This document shows, piece by piece, positions 7,684 to 15,646 of a stretch of DNA of 37,493 nt. The position numbers and the translations under genes were made by a program. The notes beneath the pieces were generated by a model. The model was not told the origin of the DNA. It searched no databases and saw nothing but the letters and a program-made list of their open reading frames with translations. Source of the DNA: Ktedonobacteraceae bacterium. GTDB lineage: Bacteria > Chloroflexota > Ktedonobacteria > Ktedonobacterales > Ktedonobacteraceae. Each line of letters begins with the position of its first letter. Positions within the stretch are counted from its first letter, which is position 1. The stretch is from assembly GCA_025928885.1 (NCBI GenBank), contig JAICIM010000003.1, positions 1 through 37,493 on the forward strand. Direction: 5' to 3'.

Positions 7684-8565
7684 TTATTTGCGCACTCCGG
7701 CCAGGGTTGCCAGTACATCGAAGATCACGACGAAATCCTCTTTTTCCCAGCCCATCCCTTTTGTCGCCGTCAGAAATTCGTCGGTGATGGCGGTTGTTGG
7801 CAGGGGGACGCCGCTCTCCTTTGCCAGATCAAGGGCCAGATGCATATCTTTTTGCATCATATTGACATCGAACCAGCCCTCTTTCTCTTTATCGGTAATC
7901 AGTTCCGCGCGATGCTTTGTCGCCGGAGCGGCGGCGGCGCTTTTCAGCCAGGCATCGATGGCTACATTGCGGGGAACGCCGTTCTTCTCTGCCAGCAAAA
8001 TCCCCTCGCTCAGACTCAACATCTGAATGGGCAGACTGAGGTTAATGGCGATCTTCATCACCAGCGCCTGTCCGTTGCCACCGATATAGGTGACGTGTGC
8101 TCCCACATCGAGCAGAATGGGTTTGATCTGCTCAAACGCCGCAGGATCGCCGCCAACCATGAACGAAGAGCTACCGTCAGCAAGGGTGACGAGATTACCC
8201 GAAATAGGAGCGTCCAGCATTTGAGCGCCCGTTGCAGCTACCTGCGCGGCGATTTCGCGCGAGACGGTCGGGCTGGCCGTGCTGATATCGACGTAGAGCT
8301 TCCCGGGCTTGAGTGCAGCAAGAATGCCATTGTCGCCATTGACGATCTCTTGCAATGCGCTTGAATTGCTGACCATGCTGAACGTAATATCCGCCGCTTC
8401 AGCCACCTGGCGCGGCGTCTCGCCCCACTTCATGCCCGCATCGAGCAGCCATTGCGCTTTCTCACGCGTCCGATTATATCCAGTGACGGTATGACCCGAG
8501 TCTAATAGTCTTTTTGCGATGGTGCCGCCCATCGTGCCGAGTCCAACAAAACCAAGATTTGCCAT
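7684..8565 (-). CDS. NAD(P)-dependent beta-hydroxyacid dehydrogenase (3-hydroxyisobutyrate dehydrogenase family)
   Basis: GFVGLGTMGGTIAKRLLDSGHTVTGYNRT, DAPISGNLVTLADGSSSFMVGGD, MKIAINL. Start at 8565 with GGAG RBS. Confidence 0.9.
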   Translation of the reverse strand: MANLGFVGLGTMGGTIAKRLLDSGHTVTGYNRTREKAQWLLDAGMKWGETPRQVAEAADITFSMVSNSSALQEIVNGDNGILAALKPGKLYVDISTASPTVSREIAAQVAATGAQMLDAPISGNLVTLADGSSSFMVGGDPAAFEQIKPILLDVGAHVTYIGGNGQALVMKIAINLSLPIQMLSLSEGILLAEKNGVPRNVAIDAWLKSAAAAPATKHRAELITDKEKEGWFDVNMMQKDMHLALDLAKESGVPLPTTAITDEFLTATKGMGWEKEDFVVIFDVLATLAGVRK

Positions 8566-8752
8566 GTCTGCATCTCCTTCATAGAGTAACGATACTTCCA
8601 ATTCTCTATTCTAACGTATCCCTTGAGGCTATTGAAAGATATGTGCCTGCTGTATTGTATGGCGCTGAGGATGCGAATCGTCAAGCCAGGCGAAGATAGT
8701 GCTATATAGCGGCACGCTTCTCAGGCGGTTTCATTGATGAAGATTGCTGTGC

Positions 8753-9682
8753 TTATTTGTGTACAAGAGCTTCCCAGGGATGATATTGCATATCCTCATG
8801 GAGAAATTGAAGAAAGGCCGTTCCGGTGAGGGAATGTGTCAGACGCTGATGCCAGGCAACCATAACGGTGCGCGGCGGGATGGGCGGATCTAAGGCAAGC
8901 GCAACGATGGCCTGCCCGGGCGACTCCGCCACCGTACGTGGCAGGACCGATATCCCCAGTCCCTCAGAGACCAGTGCGCGGATGGTGCCGATATTGCCGC
9001 TTTCGAGCAATATATGTGGCGTGAAATGGCCCCTGTCGCTGAGGTGGATGAGGGCCTGTCGTAGTCCCGATCCTGCTTTGAAGAGAAGAAAGGCTTCATG
9101 TTGTAACTCCTCGGGGGCGATGCTCCGACGCCGGGCTAGTGGATGGTTGGGAGCAACAATAGCGACGATCTCCTCCTTGAGAATAGCTTCGACAACAATA
9201 TGGGGATCGATTTTGTGAACAGGAAAGATGTCTTCAATCGTGTGGATCAGGGCGAGATCAAGCTGTCCTTGTGCGATTTGCTCCAGGAGATCTTCGGTGA
9301 CGCTTTCATGCAATGTGATTTCGATGCCTGGATAGCGGGCATGAAAACGCGCCAGCAGCGCTGGCAATCGATACATGCTGAGCGATTGGAGGACGCCGAT
9401 CGCCACACGCCCTCGTTTCAGCGTGGCGAATGTTTGCAGATCTGCCCGCGCTATCTCTACCGCAGCAAGGATGCGTTCGGCATGCTCTAATAGTGCCTCG
9501 CCAGCGGTGGTCAGGCGGACGCGCCGACTGGTGCGCTCAAAGAGGGTTACCCCATATTCATGTTCCAAAGCCTGTATTTGTTGCGAAAGCGCCGGTTGTG
9601 CTATGCATAATTCTTCTGCTGCTCGCGTGAAATGTCGTTTGTGGGCAACAGTGACAAAATAACGAAGCTGGCGCAGTTCCAT
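8753..9682 (-). CDS. LysR-family transcriptional regulator
   Basis: MELRQLRYFVTVAHKRHFTRAAEELCIAQPALSQQIQALEHEYGVTLFERTSRRVRLTTAG, canonical LysR HTH. Confidence 0.95.
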   Translation of the reverse strand: MELRQLRYFVTVAHKRHFTRAAEELCIAQPALSQQIQALEHEYGVTLFERTSRRVRLTTAGEALLEHAERILAAVEIARADLQTFATLKRGRVAIGVLQSLSMYRLPALLARFHARYPGIEITLHESVTEDLLEQIAQGQLDLALIHTIEDIFPVHKIDPHIVVEAILKEEIVAIVAPNHPLARRRSIAPEELQHEAFLLFKAGSGLRQALIHLSDRGHFTPHILLESGNIGTIRALVSEGLGISVLPRTVAESPGQAIVALALDPPIPPRTVMVAWHQRLTHSLTGTAFLQFLHEDMQYHPWEALVHK

Positions 9683-9839
9683 CGTGTATCTCCATGCATA
9701 AGCTAGACATATCAATCTCATTGTATCAATATATTGGACTTATTGCTATTTCTATGGAATACTTTATAGAGGAGTTTGTGTACAAATACGGTAGTTGTGA
9801 AGCGTTTTTCAATATTCAGGGGAAAGTCAAAAAGTCACT

Positions 9840-11027
9840 ATGGAAAAGAGCGTGGATACCATCGATCGTCGATCTCTTGCTGTACTGTCATCGGGTCATC
9901 TGTGTATTGATCTGTGTCAGGGCGCCGTCCCTGCGTTTCTGCCGTTTCTGGTCGCCGAACGGCATCTCACCTATGCCGCTGCTGCCGGGCTGGTGCTGGC
10001 AACTAATATCGCCTCGTCGGTCGTGCAGCCGCTCTTCGGGCAATTTGCCGATCGCTTCTCCGTCCTCTGGCTCATGCCCGTTGGTTTGCTGCTGGGCGGT
10101 ACTGGCTTAGCGCTCACCGGCCTGGTCCCTGGCTACTGGGATCTGGTATTTGCTTTGATGCTCTGTGGGATCGGGATCGCGGCATTCCACCCGGAGGCGT
10201 CGCGGCTGGTGAATGCTATCGCGCAAAAACGGCGTGCTACCAGCATGAGTATTTTCTCTGTCGGAGGTAGCCTGGGCTTTGCCGTTGGTCCACTGTTGAC
10301 GACGGCGATTCTGGTCTCGCTGGGTTTGCGCGGTTCGCCTCTGCTGTTGCTGCCAGAAGCCGCCTTCGCCCTGATCATTTTCGTCAATTTCTCGCGCTTT
10401 CTCCCGTATTCAGGGGCCAGCAAGACGCGTAAGCAGGTTCAGGATACTGCTCAGCAGAATGCATGGGGAGCGTTTACGCTGCTCACGGCGGTCGTGATTT
10501 GTCGCTCAATCGTTTTCTATGGCCTGAACACCTTCTTGCCGCTCTATTGGATTGGCATCTTGCATCAGACAAAAGCAGAGGGCAATATCGCGTTAACCTG
10601 CTTCCTGGCTGTGGGGATCGTCGGCACGCTGATTGGTGGGCGGCTAGCGGATCGCTATGGACGCCGCATCATCGTGCTGATCGCGTTGATCGGTCAGATG
10701 CCGGCGGTGTTGTTGTTTGCTATGTTTGCCCCGCTCAATCCTTTGCTGGCCCTGCTGCTCCTGGCACCAGTCTCTTTCACCCTTTTTGCGCCCTTCAGTA
10801 CAATGGTCGTGATGGGGCAGGAATATCTTCCAGGCCGCGTGGGAACCGCTTCCGGCGTCACGTTAGGGTTGGCCCTGACGGTTGGAGGAATTGCTGTACC
10901 ATTGTTTGGATACCTTGCTGATGTGTACGGACTACAGGTGGCTCTGTTCTCGCTGGCTATCGTGCCAGTGATTGGCGTCGCGCTGGCTTTCATGCTGCCT
11001 CGTCCACCACTGGCTGTTGCACGGTAA
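9840..11027 (+). CDS. MFS transporter, resembling the fosmidomycin-resistance (Fsr) group
   Basis: SSGHLCIDLCQGAVPAFLPFLVAERHLTYAAAAGLVLATNIASSVVQPLFGQFADRF plus about 12 hydrophobic segments. Subfamily call from recollection of Fsr-type N-termini. Confidence 0.85.
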   Translation: MEKSVDTIDRRSLAVLSSGHLCIDLCQGAVPAFLPFLVAERHLTYAAAAGLVLATNIASSVVQPLFGQFADRFSVLWLMPVGLLLGGTGLALTGLVPGYWDLVFALMLCGIGIAAFHPEASRLVNAIAQKRRATSMSIFSVGGSLGFAVGPLLTTAILVSLGLRGSPLLLLPEAAFALIIFVNFSRFLPYSGASKTRKQVQDTAQQNAWGAFTLLTAVVICRSIVFYGLNTFLPLYWIGILHQTKAEGNIALTCFLAVGIVGTLIGGRLADRYGRRIIVLIALIGQMPAVLLFAMFAPLNPLLALLLLAPVSFTLFAPFSTMVVMGQEYLPGRVGTASGVTLGLALTVGGIAVPLFGYLADVYGLQVALFSLAIVPVIGVALAFMLPRPPLAVAR

Positions 11028-11047
11028 TGATGAAAATCTCCTTTCAA

Positions 11048-11110
11048 AACCTGTAATGGATGTCGTAGTTGCGCGATAAAGCCGCGCAACTACGACATCC
11101 ATTACAGGTT
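11048..11110. repeat. Perfect 28-bp inverted repeat with 7-nt loop between convergent genes
   Basis: aacctgtaatggatgtcgtagttgcgcg (11048-11075), loop ataaagc, cgcgcaactacgacatccattacaggtt (11083-11110). Could act as a bidirectional terminator or be a MITE/REP-like element. Confidence 0.9.
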
Positions 11111-11142
11111 CGTAAAAAGTTATTATCTTGTTGTTACTTATG

Positions 11143-11619
11143 CTAGCGTTCGATGAGGGCAACGGCGTAACAGGCGATGCCCTCGCGACGGCCCGCGAAA
11201 CCCAGGCCATCGGTCGTGGTCGCTTTGACGCTGACCTGATCGAGGGCGAGATGGAGGTGTTCGGCGAGATGGGTACGCATCGCTTGAATGTGCGGACTCA
11301 ATTTGGGGCGCTCGGCAATGACGGTAGCATCGATGTTGCTGATGCGCCACTGTTGCTGGCTCAGTAGTTCGCGCGTGTAGTCGAGAAAAACGGCGCTCGG
11401 CTGATCTTTCCAGCGTGGATCGTGGGAGGGAAAGTGGGTGCCGATGTCGCCCAGCGCCGCCGCTCCCAGCAGGGCATCGACGACGGCGTGAATGACCGCA
11501 TCGGCATCAGAATGCCCGGCGAGGCCGTATTCGTAAGGGATGGTGACGCCGCCTAGAATCAGCGAACGGTTGGGCGCGAAGGCATGTACATCGTAACCAG
11601 AACCAATGCGTATAGTCAT
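11143..11619 (-). CDS. ispF: 2-C-methyl-D-erythritol 2,4-cyclodiphosphate synthase
   Basis: RIGSGYDVHAFAPNRSLILGGVTIPYEYGLAGHSDADAVIHAVVDALLGAAALGDIGTHFP. Confidence 0.96.
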   Translation of the reverse strand: MTIRIGSGYDVHAFAPNRSLILGGVTIPYEYGLAGHSDADAVIHAVVDALLGAAALGDIGTHFPSHDPRWKDQPSAVFLDYTRELLSQQQWRISNIDATVIAERPKLSPHIQAMRTHLAEHLHLALDQVSVKATTTDGLGFAGRREGIACYAVALIER

Positions 11620-12299
11620 AAATTGTGTCCTTGTAAGAGTGCTTCAGCGAAGATCAGATCTTCCTGCGTGGTGATCTTGATATTGGTATAGGAGCCGGGA
11701 AAGACCGCGACGTGGTGGCCGAGCAGTTCGACCAGCGTGGCGTCATCAGTCACATCGGTCTGAGCGATGGGTGAATGATGGGCCTCGTGAATCAGGGGGA
11801 AGGAGAAGACCTGCGGCGTCTGAATGGCCCAGAGTTGGGAGCGATCCAGTGTCGCGTGAATAACGCCATCCTGCACCTGTTTGATCGTATCTTTGACCGG
11901 GACCGCCGCGACCGCCGCTAGATGCTGTTGGGCTGTCTGTAGACCGGCCTCTATGATGGCTGGCGTCACGAATGGGCGTGCGCCATCGTGAATCATCACC
12001 CAGCTGGTCTCCGGGGCCAGCGTATCGAGGCCGATACAGACCGAATCCTGGCGGCGGCTGCCACCGACAACGACCGCGCTGACCTTGTGCCATTGCTCCT
12101 GCTGGCACAACGCACGGGCATCGTCCAACCGCTCTGCGCTGGTCACGAGCACGATCGTGTCGATCAGTGGCGATGCTTGAAAGGCATCAATGGTATGGGC
12201 AAGTGTGATGCGGCCTGCCAGGGGGAGCCAGAGCTTATCGCGGCCCATGCGACGGCTCGCTCCTGCGGCGACGATGACAACGGATGTTGTTTCTTGCAT
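11616..12299 (-). CDS. ispD: 2-C-methyl-D-erythritol 4-phosphate cytidylyltransferase
   Basis: VVIVAAGASRRMGRDKLWLPLAGR, VMIHDGARPFVTPAII. 4-nt ATGA overlap with ispF. Confidence 0.95.
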   Translation of the reverse strand: MQETTSVVIVAAGASRRMGRDKLWLPLAGRITLAHTIDAFQASPLIDTIVLVTSAERLDDARALCQQEQWHKVSAVVVGGSRRQDSVCIGLDTLAPETSWVMIHDGARPFVTPAIIEAGLQTAQQHLAAVAAVPVKDTIKQVQDGVIHATLDRSQLWAIQTPQVFSFPLIHEAHHSPIAQTDVTDDATLVELLGHHVAVFPGSYTNIKITTQEDLIFAEALLQGHNL

Positions 12300-12389
12300 A
12301 GATGTTTGGAGTCTATCCCCTTATTGGGTGTTGGAAGAGCGTTTGCTCTCCCTCAGAGAACGACATAGAGATTGGTCTGGACAGAAAGA

Positions 12390-12420
12390 GCGGGCAGACC
12401 GCTGGAGAGCGATTGCCCGC
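12390..12420 (-). terminator. Hairpin between the PIN/TRAM gene and ispD
   Basis: gcgggca (12390-12396) / tgcccgc (12414-12420) with inner cgct/agcg pairing; minus strand followed by TCTTTCTG. Confidence 0.45.
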
Positions 12421-12454
12421 AAAGAGTGTGACTGACGGTGAAGCCCTACCGCGC

Positions 12455-13636
12455 TTATTTTTGTTTGAACGTCGATTGTGCTGGCGGTATGACGACGCCG
12501 CTCTGTTTGGGATGGGCGAAGATCATGCGGCCCGCAACGGTTTGCAAGACACGGGTGACGGTTACTTCAATCGTCATATTCATGTATTGCCGTCCGTTTT
12601 CGACCACAATCATCGTGCCATCGTCCAGATAGCCAACGCCCTGTCCCAACTCCTTGCCATCCTGCATAATTTTAATGTGAATGTCTTCTCCCGGCAAGAG
12701 GACCGGTTTGATCGCGTTTGCCAGTTCGTTGATGTTGAGTACCTTGACGCCCTGAAGTTCGGCGACACGATTGAGGTTGAAGTCGTTGGTAATAATGGGG
12801 CATGTCTGATTTTTCGCCATTTTGACCAGTTTCCCATCAACATCAGCAATCCCTTCAATATCGGTATCGACAATCTCAATGGGAACGGTCGCATCTTTTT
12901 GCAGGCGGTTGAGAATTTCCAGTCCTCGGCGTCCACGATTGCGGCGCATGGTGTCAGCAGAATCGGCGATACGTTGCAGCTCGTTCAAGACGAAGCGCGG
13001 GACAACCAGGGTGCCAGTGATAAAGCCGGTCTGGCTGATATCGGCGATGCGCCCATCGATGATCGTGCTGGTATCGAGCAGGATCTGGGTGACAGGAATG
13101 AAACCATTGTGAGACTTTTCCGCGTCTCGTTCTTTGTCGCGCTCTTTCCGTTCGCGTTCGCGTTCGCGCTCCTCTTCGCGTTCGCGTTCGCGCTCACGAG
13201 CGCGGCGTGTCCAGGCACTCTGAAAGAGGTGGATGATGTCGTTTTTGCGCAGGACGGCGATCATAACGCCGAGATAGCCAAAGAGAACGGCACCGACGAA
13301 AGGAAGAAAGCGACCCAGCAGATCTGGTAAACTTGCCAGAGGAATAGCCAGAAGAGCGGAAATGATAAGTCCGACGGTCAGGCCGAGGGCAGCCGCGATA
13401 AGATCGCTGGCAGCGGCGACACGGATTTTGTCCCGCATCCAGACATAAGGTTTGACCGTGATATGGGGTGTGATAATGAACGCAGCGATGCCAGCGACCA
13501 CTGCAATACCCGTTATCCAGGGCCAGCCAATGGCTGTGTGAGGATTAACGCGGTAGAACTCGAAGAAGTAAATGCCGAAAGCAGTGCCAATGGCAATAAG
13601 GGACCCGACGATGCGGGCTATAGGGTTAGTGAACAT
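12455..13636 (-). CDS. Membrane PIN/TRAM-domain protein (YacL-like)
   Basis: N-terminal TM helices, then PIN core (ILLDTSTIIDGRIADI...LVVPRFVLNELQRIADS...PIITNDFNLNRVAELQGV) and C-terminal TRAM. GGAGG 8 nt before the ATG at 13636. Confidence 0.92.
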   Translation of the reverse strand: MFTNPIARIVGSLIAIGTAFGIYFFEFYRVNPHTAIGWPWITGIAVVAGIAAFIITPHITVKPYVWMRDKIRVAAASDLIAAALGLTVGLIISALLAIPLASLPDLLGRFLPFVGAVLFGYLGVMIAVLRKNDIIHLFQSAWTRRAREREREREEERERERERKERDKERDAEKSHNGFIPVTQILLDTSTIIDGRIADISQTGFITGTLVVPRFVLNELQRIADSADTMRRNRGRRGLEILNRLQKDATVPIEIVDTDIEGIADVDGKLVKMAKNQTCPIITNDFNLNRVAELQGVKVLNINELANAIKPVLLPGEDIHIKIMQDGKELGQGVGYLDDGTMIVVENGRQYMNMTIEVTVTRVLQTVAGRMIFAHPKQSGVVIPPAQSTFKQK

Positions 13637-13814
13637 CCCTGCATCCTCCATAGCAGTACACGTAACGTGCGCGATGACTCAAGGGCTACGTGACGCGCGG
13701 TCAATGGCAAGGACGGTGATGATAATAAAAATGATAAGTGCAAGAAAATGCTGCCTTCACCTGCTGACCTTAAATGATGCACGTCGAGCCGTAAAATCAT
13801 CATATCGAATATGC

Positions 13815-13843
13815 AGTATACATCTTTCGCGTACAGGAATCAA
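13815..13843 (-). promoter_or_regulatory. Sigma70-type promoter upstream of the PIN/TRAM gene
   Basis: Minus strand TTGATT-N17-TATACT. Confidence 0.6.
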
Positions 13844-14126
13844 TAGTTGTACTCGTACCAGGACTATTGACGGTTGAGAGTGTCACCTGGTGAGTGGTCA
13901 AAGGATAACCTGATAGTTATCGTAACCTCGTTAAATGAAACGTTGTGACTATTTCCATCGGTTCAATAGCAGTACTGAAACGAGCGCGAGAGCCTCCGAA
14001 GTATTACATGGTTGCACCTCCAATTACTATTGTACACGACTTTCCCTCATTCTACATCCTGCTGGCGATCTCCGCAACTAAAAAGCCAATATCCCTATAC
14101 GTGCCTGTGATTTGCGCTGTTGAGCT

Positions 14127-15545
14127 TTACTTTTGATTGAAGAGTATTTCGAGCGCTACCGCCAGCGAACTAGCGGTGAGAACTTTGAAGTCGGGGGGCA
14201 GGCCGGACTCTTCTAATTCTGCTCTGGTCTGTGCGCCTCGGCCCGCGCTCGGTATCACACAGCGTTTAAAGCCGAGCTTCGCGGCCTCGCGTACCCGCAA
14301 AGGGAGACGGCTCACGGCGCGTATCTCGCCAGAGAGGCCGACTTCGCCGATTAACGCCATATCTGGTGGAATAGATTTCTCGCGATAACTGGAGGCAATT
14401 GCAGCCGCCACGCCGAGGTCAATGGCCGGTTCTTCCAGCGTGAAGCCGCCGACGACGTTGGTATAGACATCGTGGTTGTTGACCGCCAATCCGACGCGTT
14501 TGGTCAGCACGGCCAGCAGCATCAACAGTCGGTTATGCTCGATGCCATTGGCGGTGCAGCGGGCGATGCCAAAGTTGCTGGGAGTGACAAGCGCCTGCAC
14601 CTCGACGAGCAGGGGGCGCGTTCCCTCCATACTCACCACGACACCCGATCCGTTGGCTCCGGTGGCGCGATCGGCCAGAAAGACGGCGGACGGGTTGGGA
14701 ACCTCCAGCATGCCTTCGCCGTGCATCTCAAAGACGCCGACTTCGTGGGTAGCACCAAAACGGTTTTTCACGCCGCGCAACAGGCGATACGAGTGGTAGC
14801 GCTCCCCTTCCAGATACAGCACAGCATCGGCGATATGTTCCAGCGCTTTCGGACCGGCAACGGTTCCCTCTTTGGTGACGTGGCCAATGATAAAGATGGG
14901 AATATGGGTGCTTTTTGCCAGCTGCATCAGTTGTAACGTGCATTCGCGCACCTGACTGATGCTGCCAGGGGCAGATGTGATATGCCCAGCTATCACGGTC
15001 TGAATAGAGTCAACGATCACCAGGGCCGGTTTTAGCCGATGGACAGCTTCTGTGATGACCTCAAGCTCGATGGCCGCCAGCAAATAGAGCCGCTCCCCGG
15101 TAATATCCAGGCGTTCCGCACGCATTTTGACCTGTTCAATCGATTCTTCGCCGGAGATATAGAGGACCGGTCCGACCTCCTGTGCAATAGAGCCGGAGAC
15201 CTGGAGTAAGAGCGTCGATTTGCCGATGCCGGGTTCTCCACCAATCAAGATCAGGGAACCAGCGACAAGGCCGCCACCGAGAACGCGATCCATCTCTGGA
15301 TAGCCAACGGAGATGCGCGGTTGGGCCAGCGGTTTGATATCGGGGAGGGTCACCGGACCTATCGCGCTCTGATGTGATGAAGATGGTCCCAGCAGCGTCT
15401 GGCGGCGTTGTTGAGCGGGCGTGGGAGCCGTTTCGACCACCTCTTCCAGAGTATTCCAGGTGCCACAATCGGGGCATTTCCCCATCCACTTGCTCTGTTC
15501 ACCGCCGCATTGTTGGCAGACATATTTTGTGCGGAGCTTTGCCAT
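14127..15545 (-). CDS. radA: DNA repair protein RadA
   Basis: YVCQQCGGEQSKWMGKCPDCGTWNT zinc motif, GGEPGIGKSTLLLQ Walker A, KNRFG motif, Lon-protease-like C-terminus. Confidence 0.96.
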   Translation of the reverse strand: MAKLRTKYVCQQCGGEQSKWMGKCPDCGTWNTLEEVVETAPTPAQQRRQTLLGPSSSHQSAIGPVTLPDIKPLAQPRISVGYPEMDRVLGGGLVAGSLILIGGEPGIGKSTLLLQVSGSIAQEVGPVLYISGEESIEQVKMRAERLDITGERLYLLAAIELEVITEAVHRLKPALVIVDSIQTVIAGHITSAPGSISQVRECTLQLMQLAKSTHIPIFIIGHVTKEGTVAGPKALEHIADAVLYLEGERYHSYRLLRGVKNRFGATHEVGVFEMHGEGMLEVPNPSAVFLADRATGANGSGVVVSMEGTRPLLVEVQALVTPSNFGIARCTANGIEHNRLLMLLAVLTKRVGLAVNNHDVYTNVVGGFTLEEPAIDLGVAAAIASSYREKSIPPDMALIGEVGLSGEIRAVSRLPLRVREAAKLGFKRCVIPSAGRGAQTRAELEESGLPPDFKVLTASSLAVALEILFNQK

Positions 15546-15604
15546 TTTTTTATTACATCTTTACTGCATAGGTTATCAGGAGAGAAAGAATATAGGGAGA
15601 AAAT

Positions 15605-15642
15605 GCAACGAGGGGGCGTGAATGTTCACGCCCCCTCGTTGC
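15605..15642 (-). terminator. Terminator between clpC and radA
   Basis: gcaacgagggggcgtgaa-tg-ttcacgccccctcgttgc, 18-bp perfect arms; minus strand followed by ATTTTC. Confidence 0.75.
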
Positions 15643-15646
15643 TGCG

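Noticed and set aside
12302-13330. 342-aa plus-strand ORF
   Set aside because: Antisense to the PIN/TRAM gene. The FAFAFALLFAFAFAL run is the reverse reading of the Arg-Glu codon repeat.
13945-14136. 63-aa plus-strand ORF in the radA/PIN gap
   Set aside because: Runs into the radA stop on the opposite strand, has no RBS, and reads AT-rich hydrophobic sequence typical of chance ORFs.
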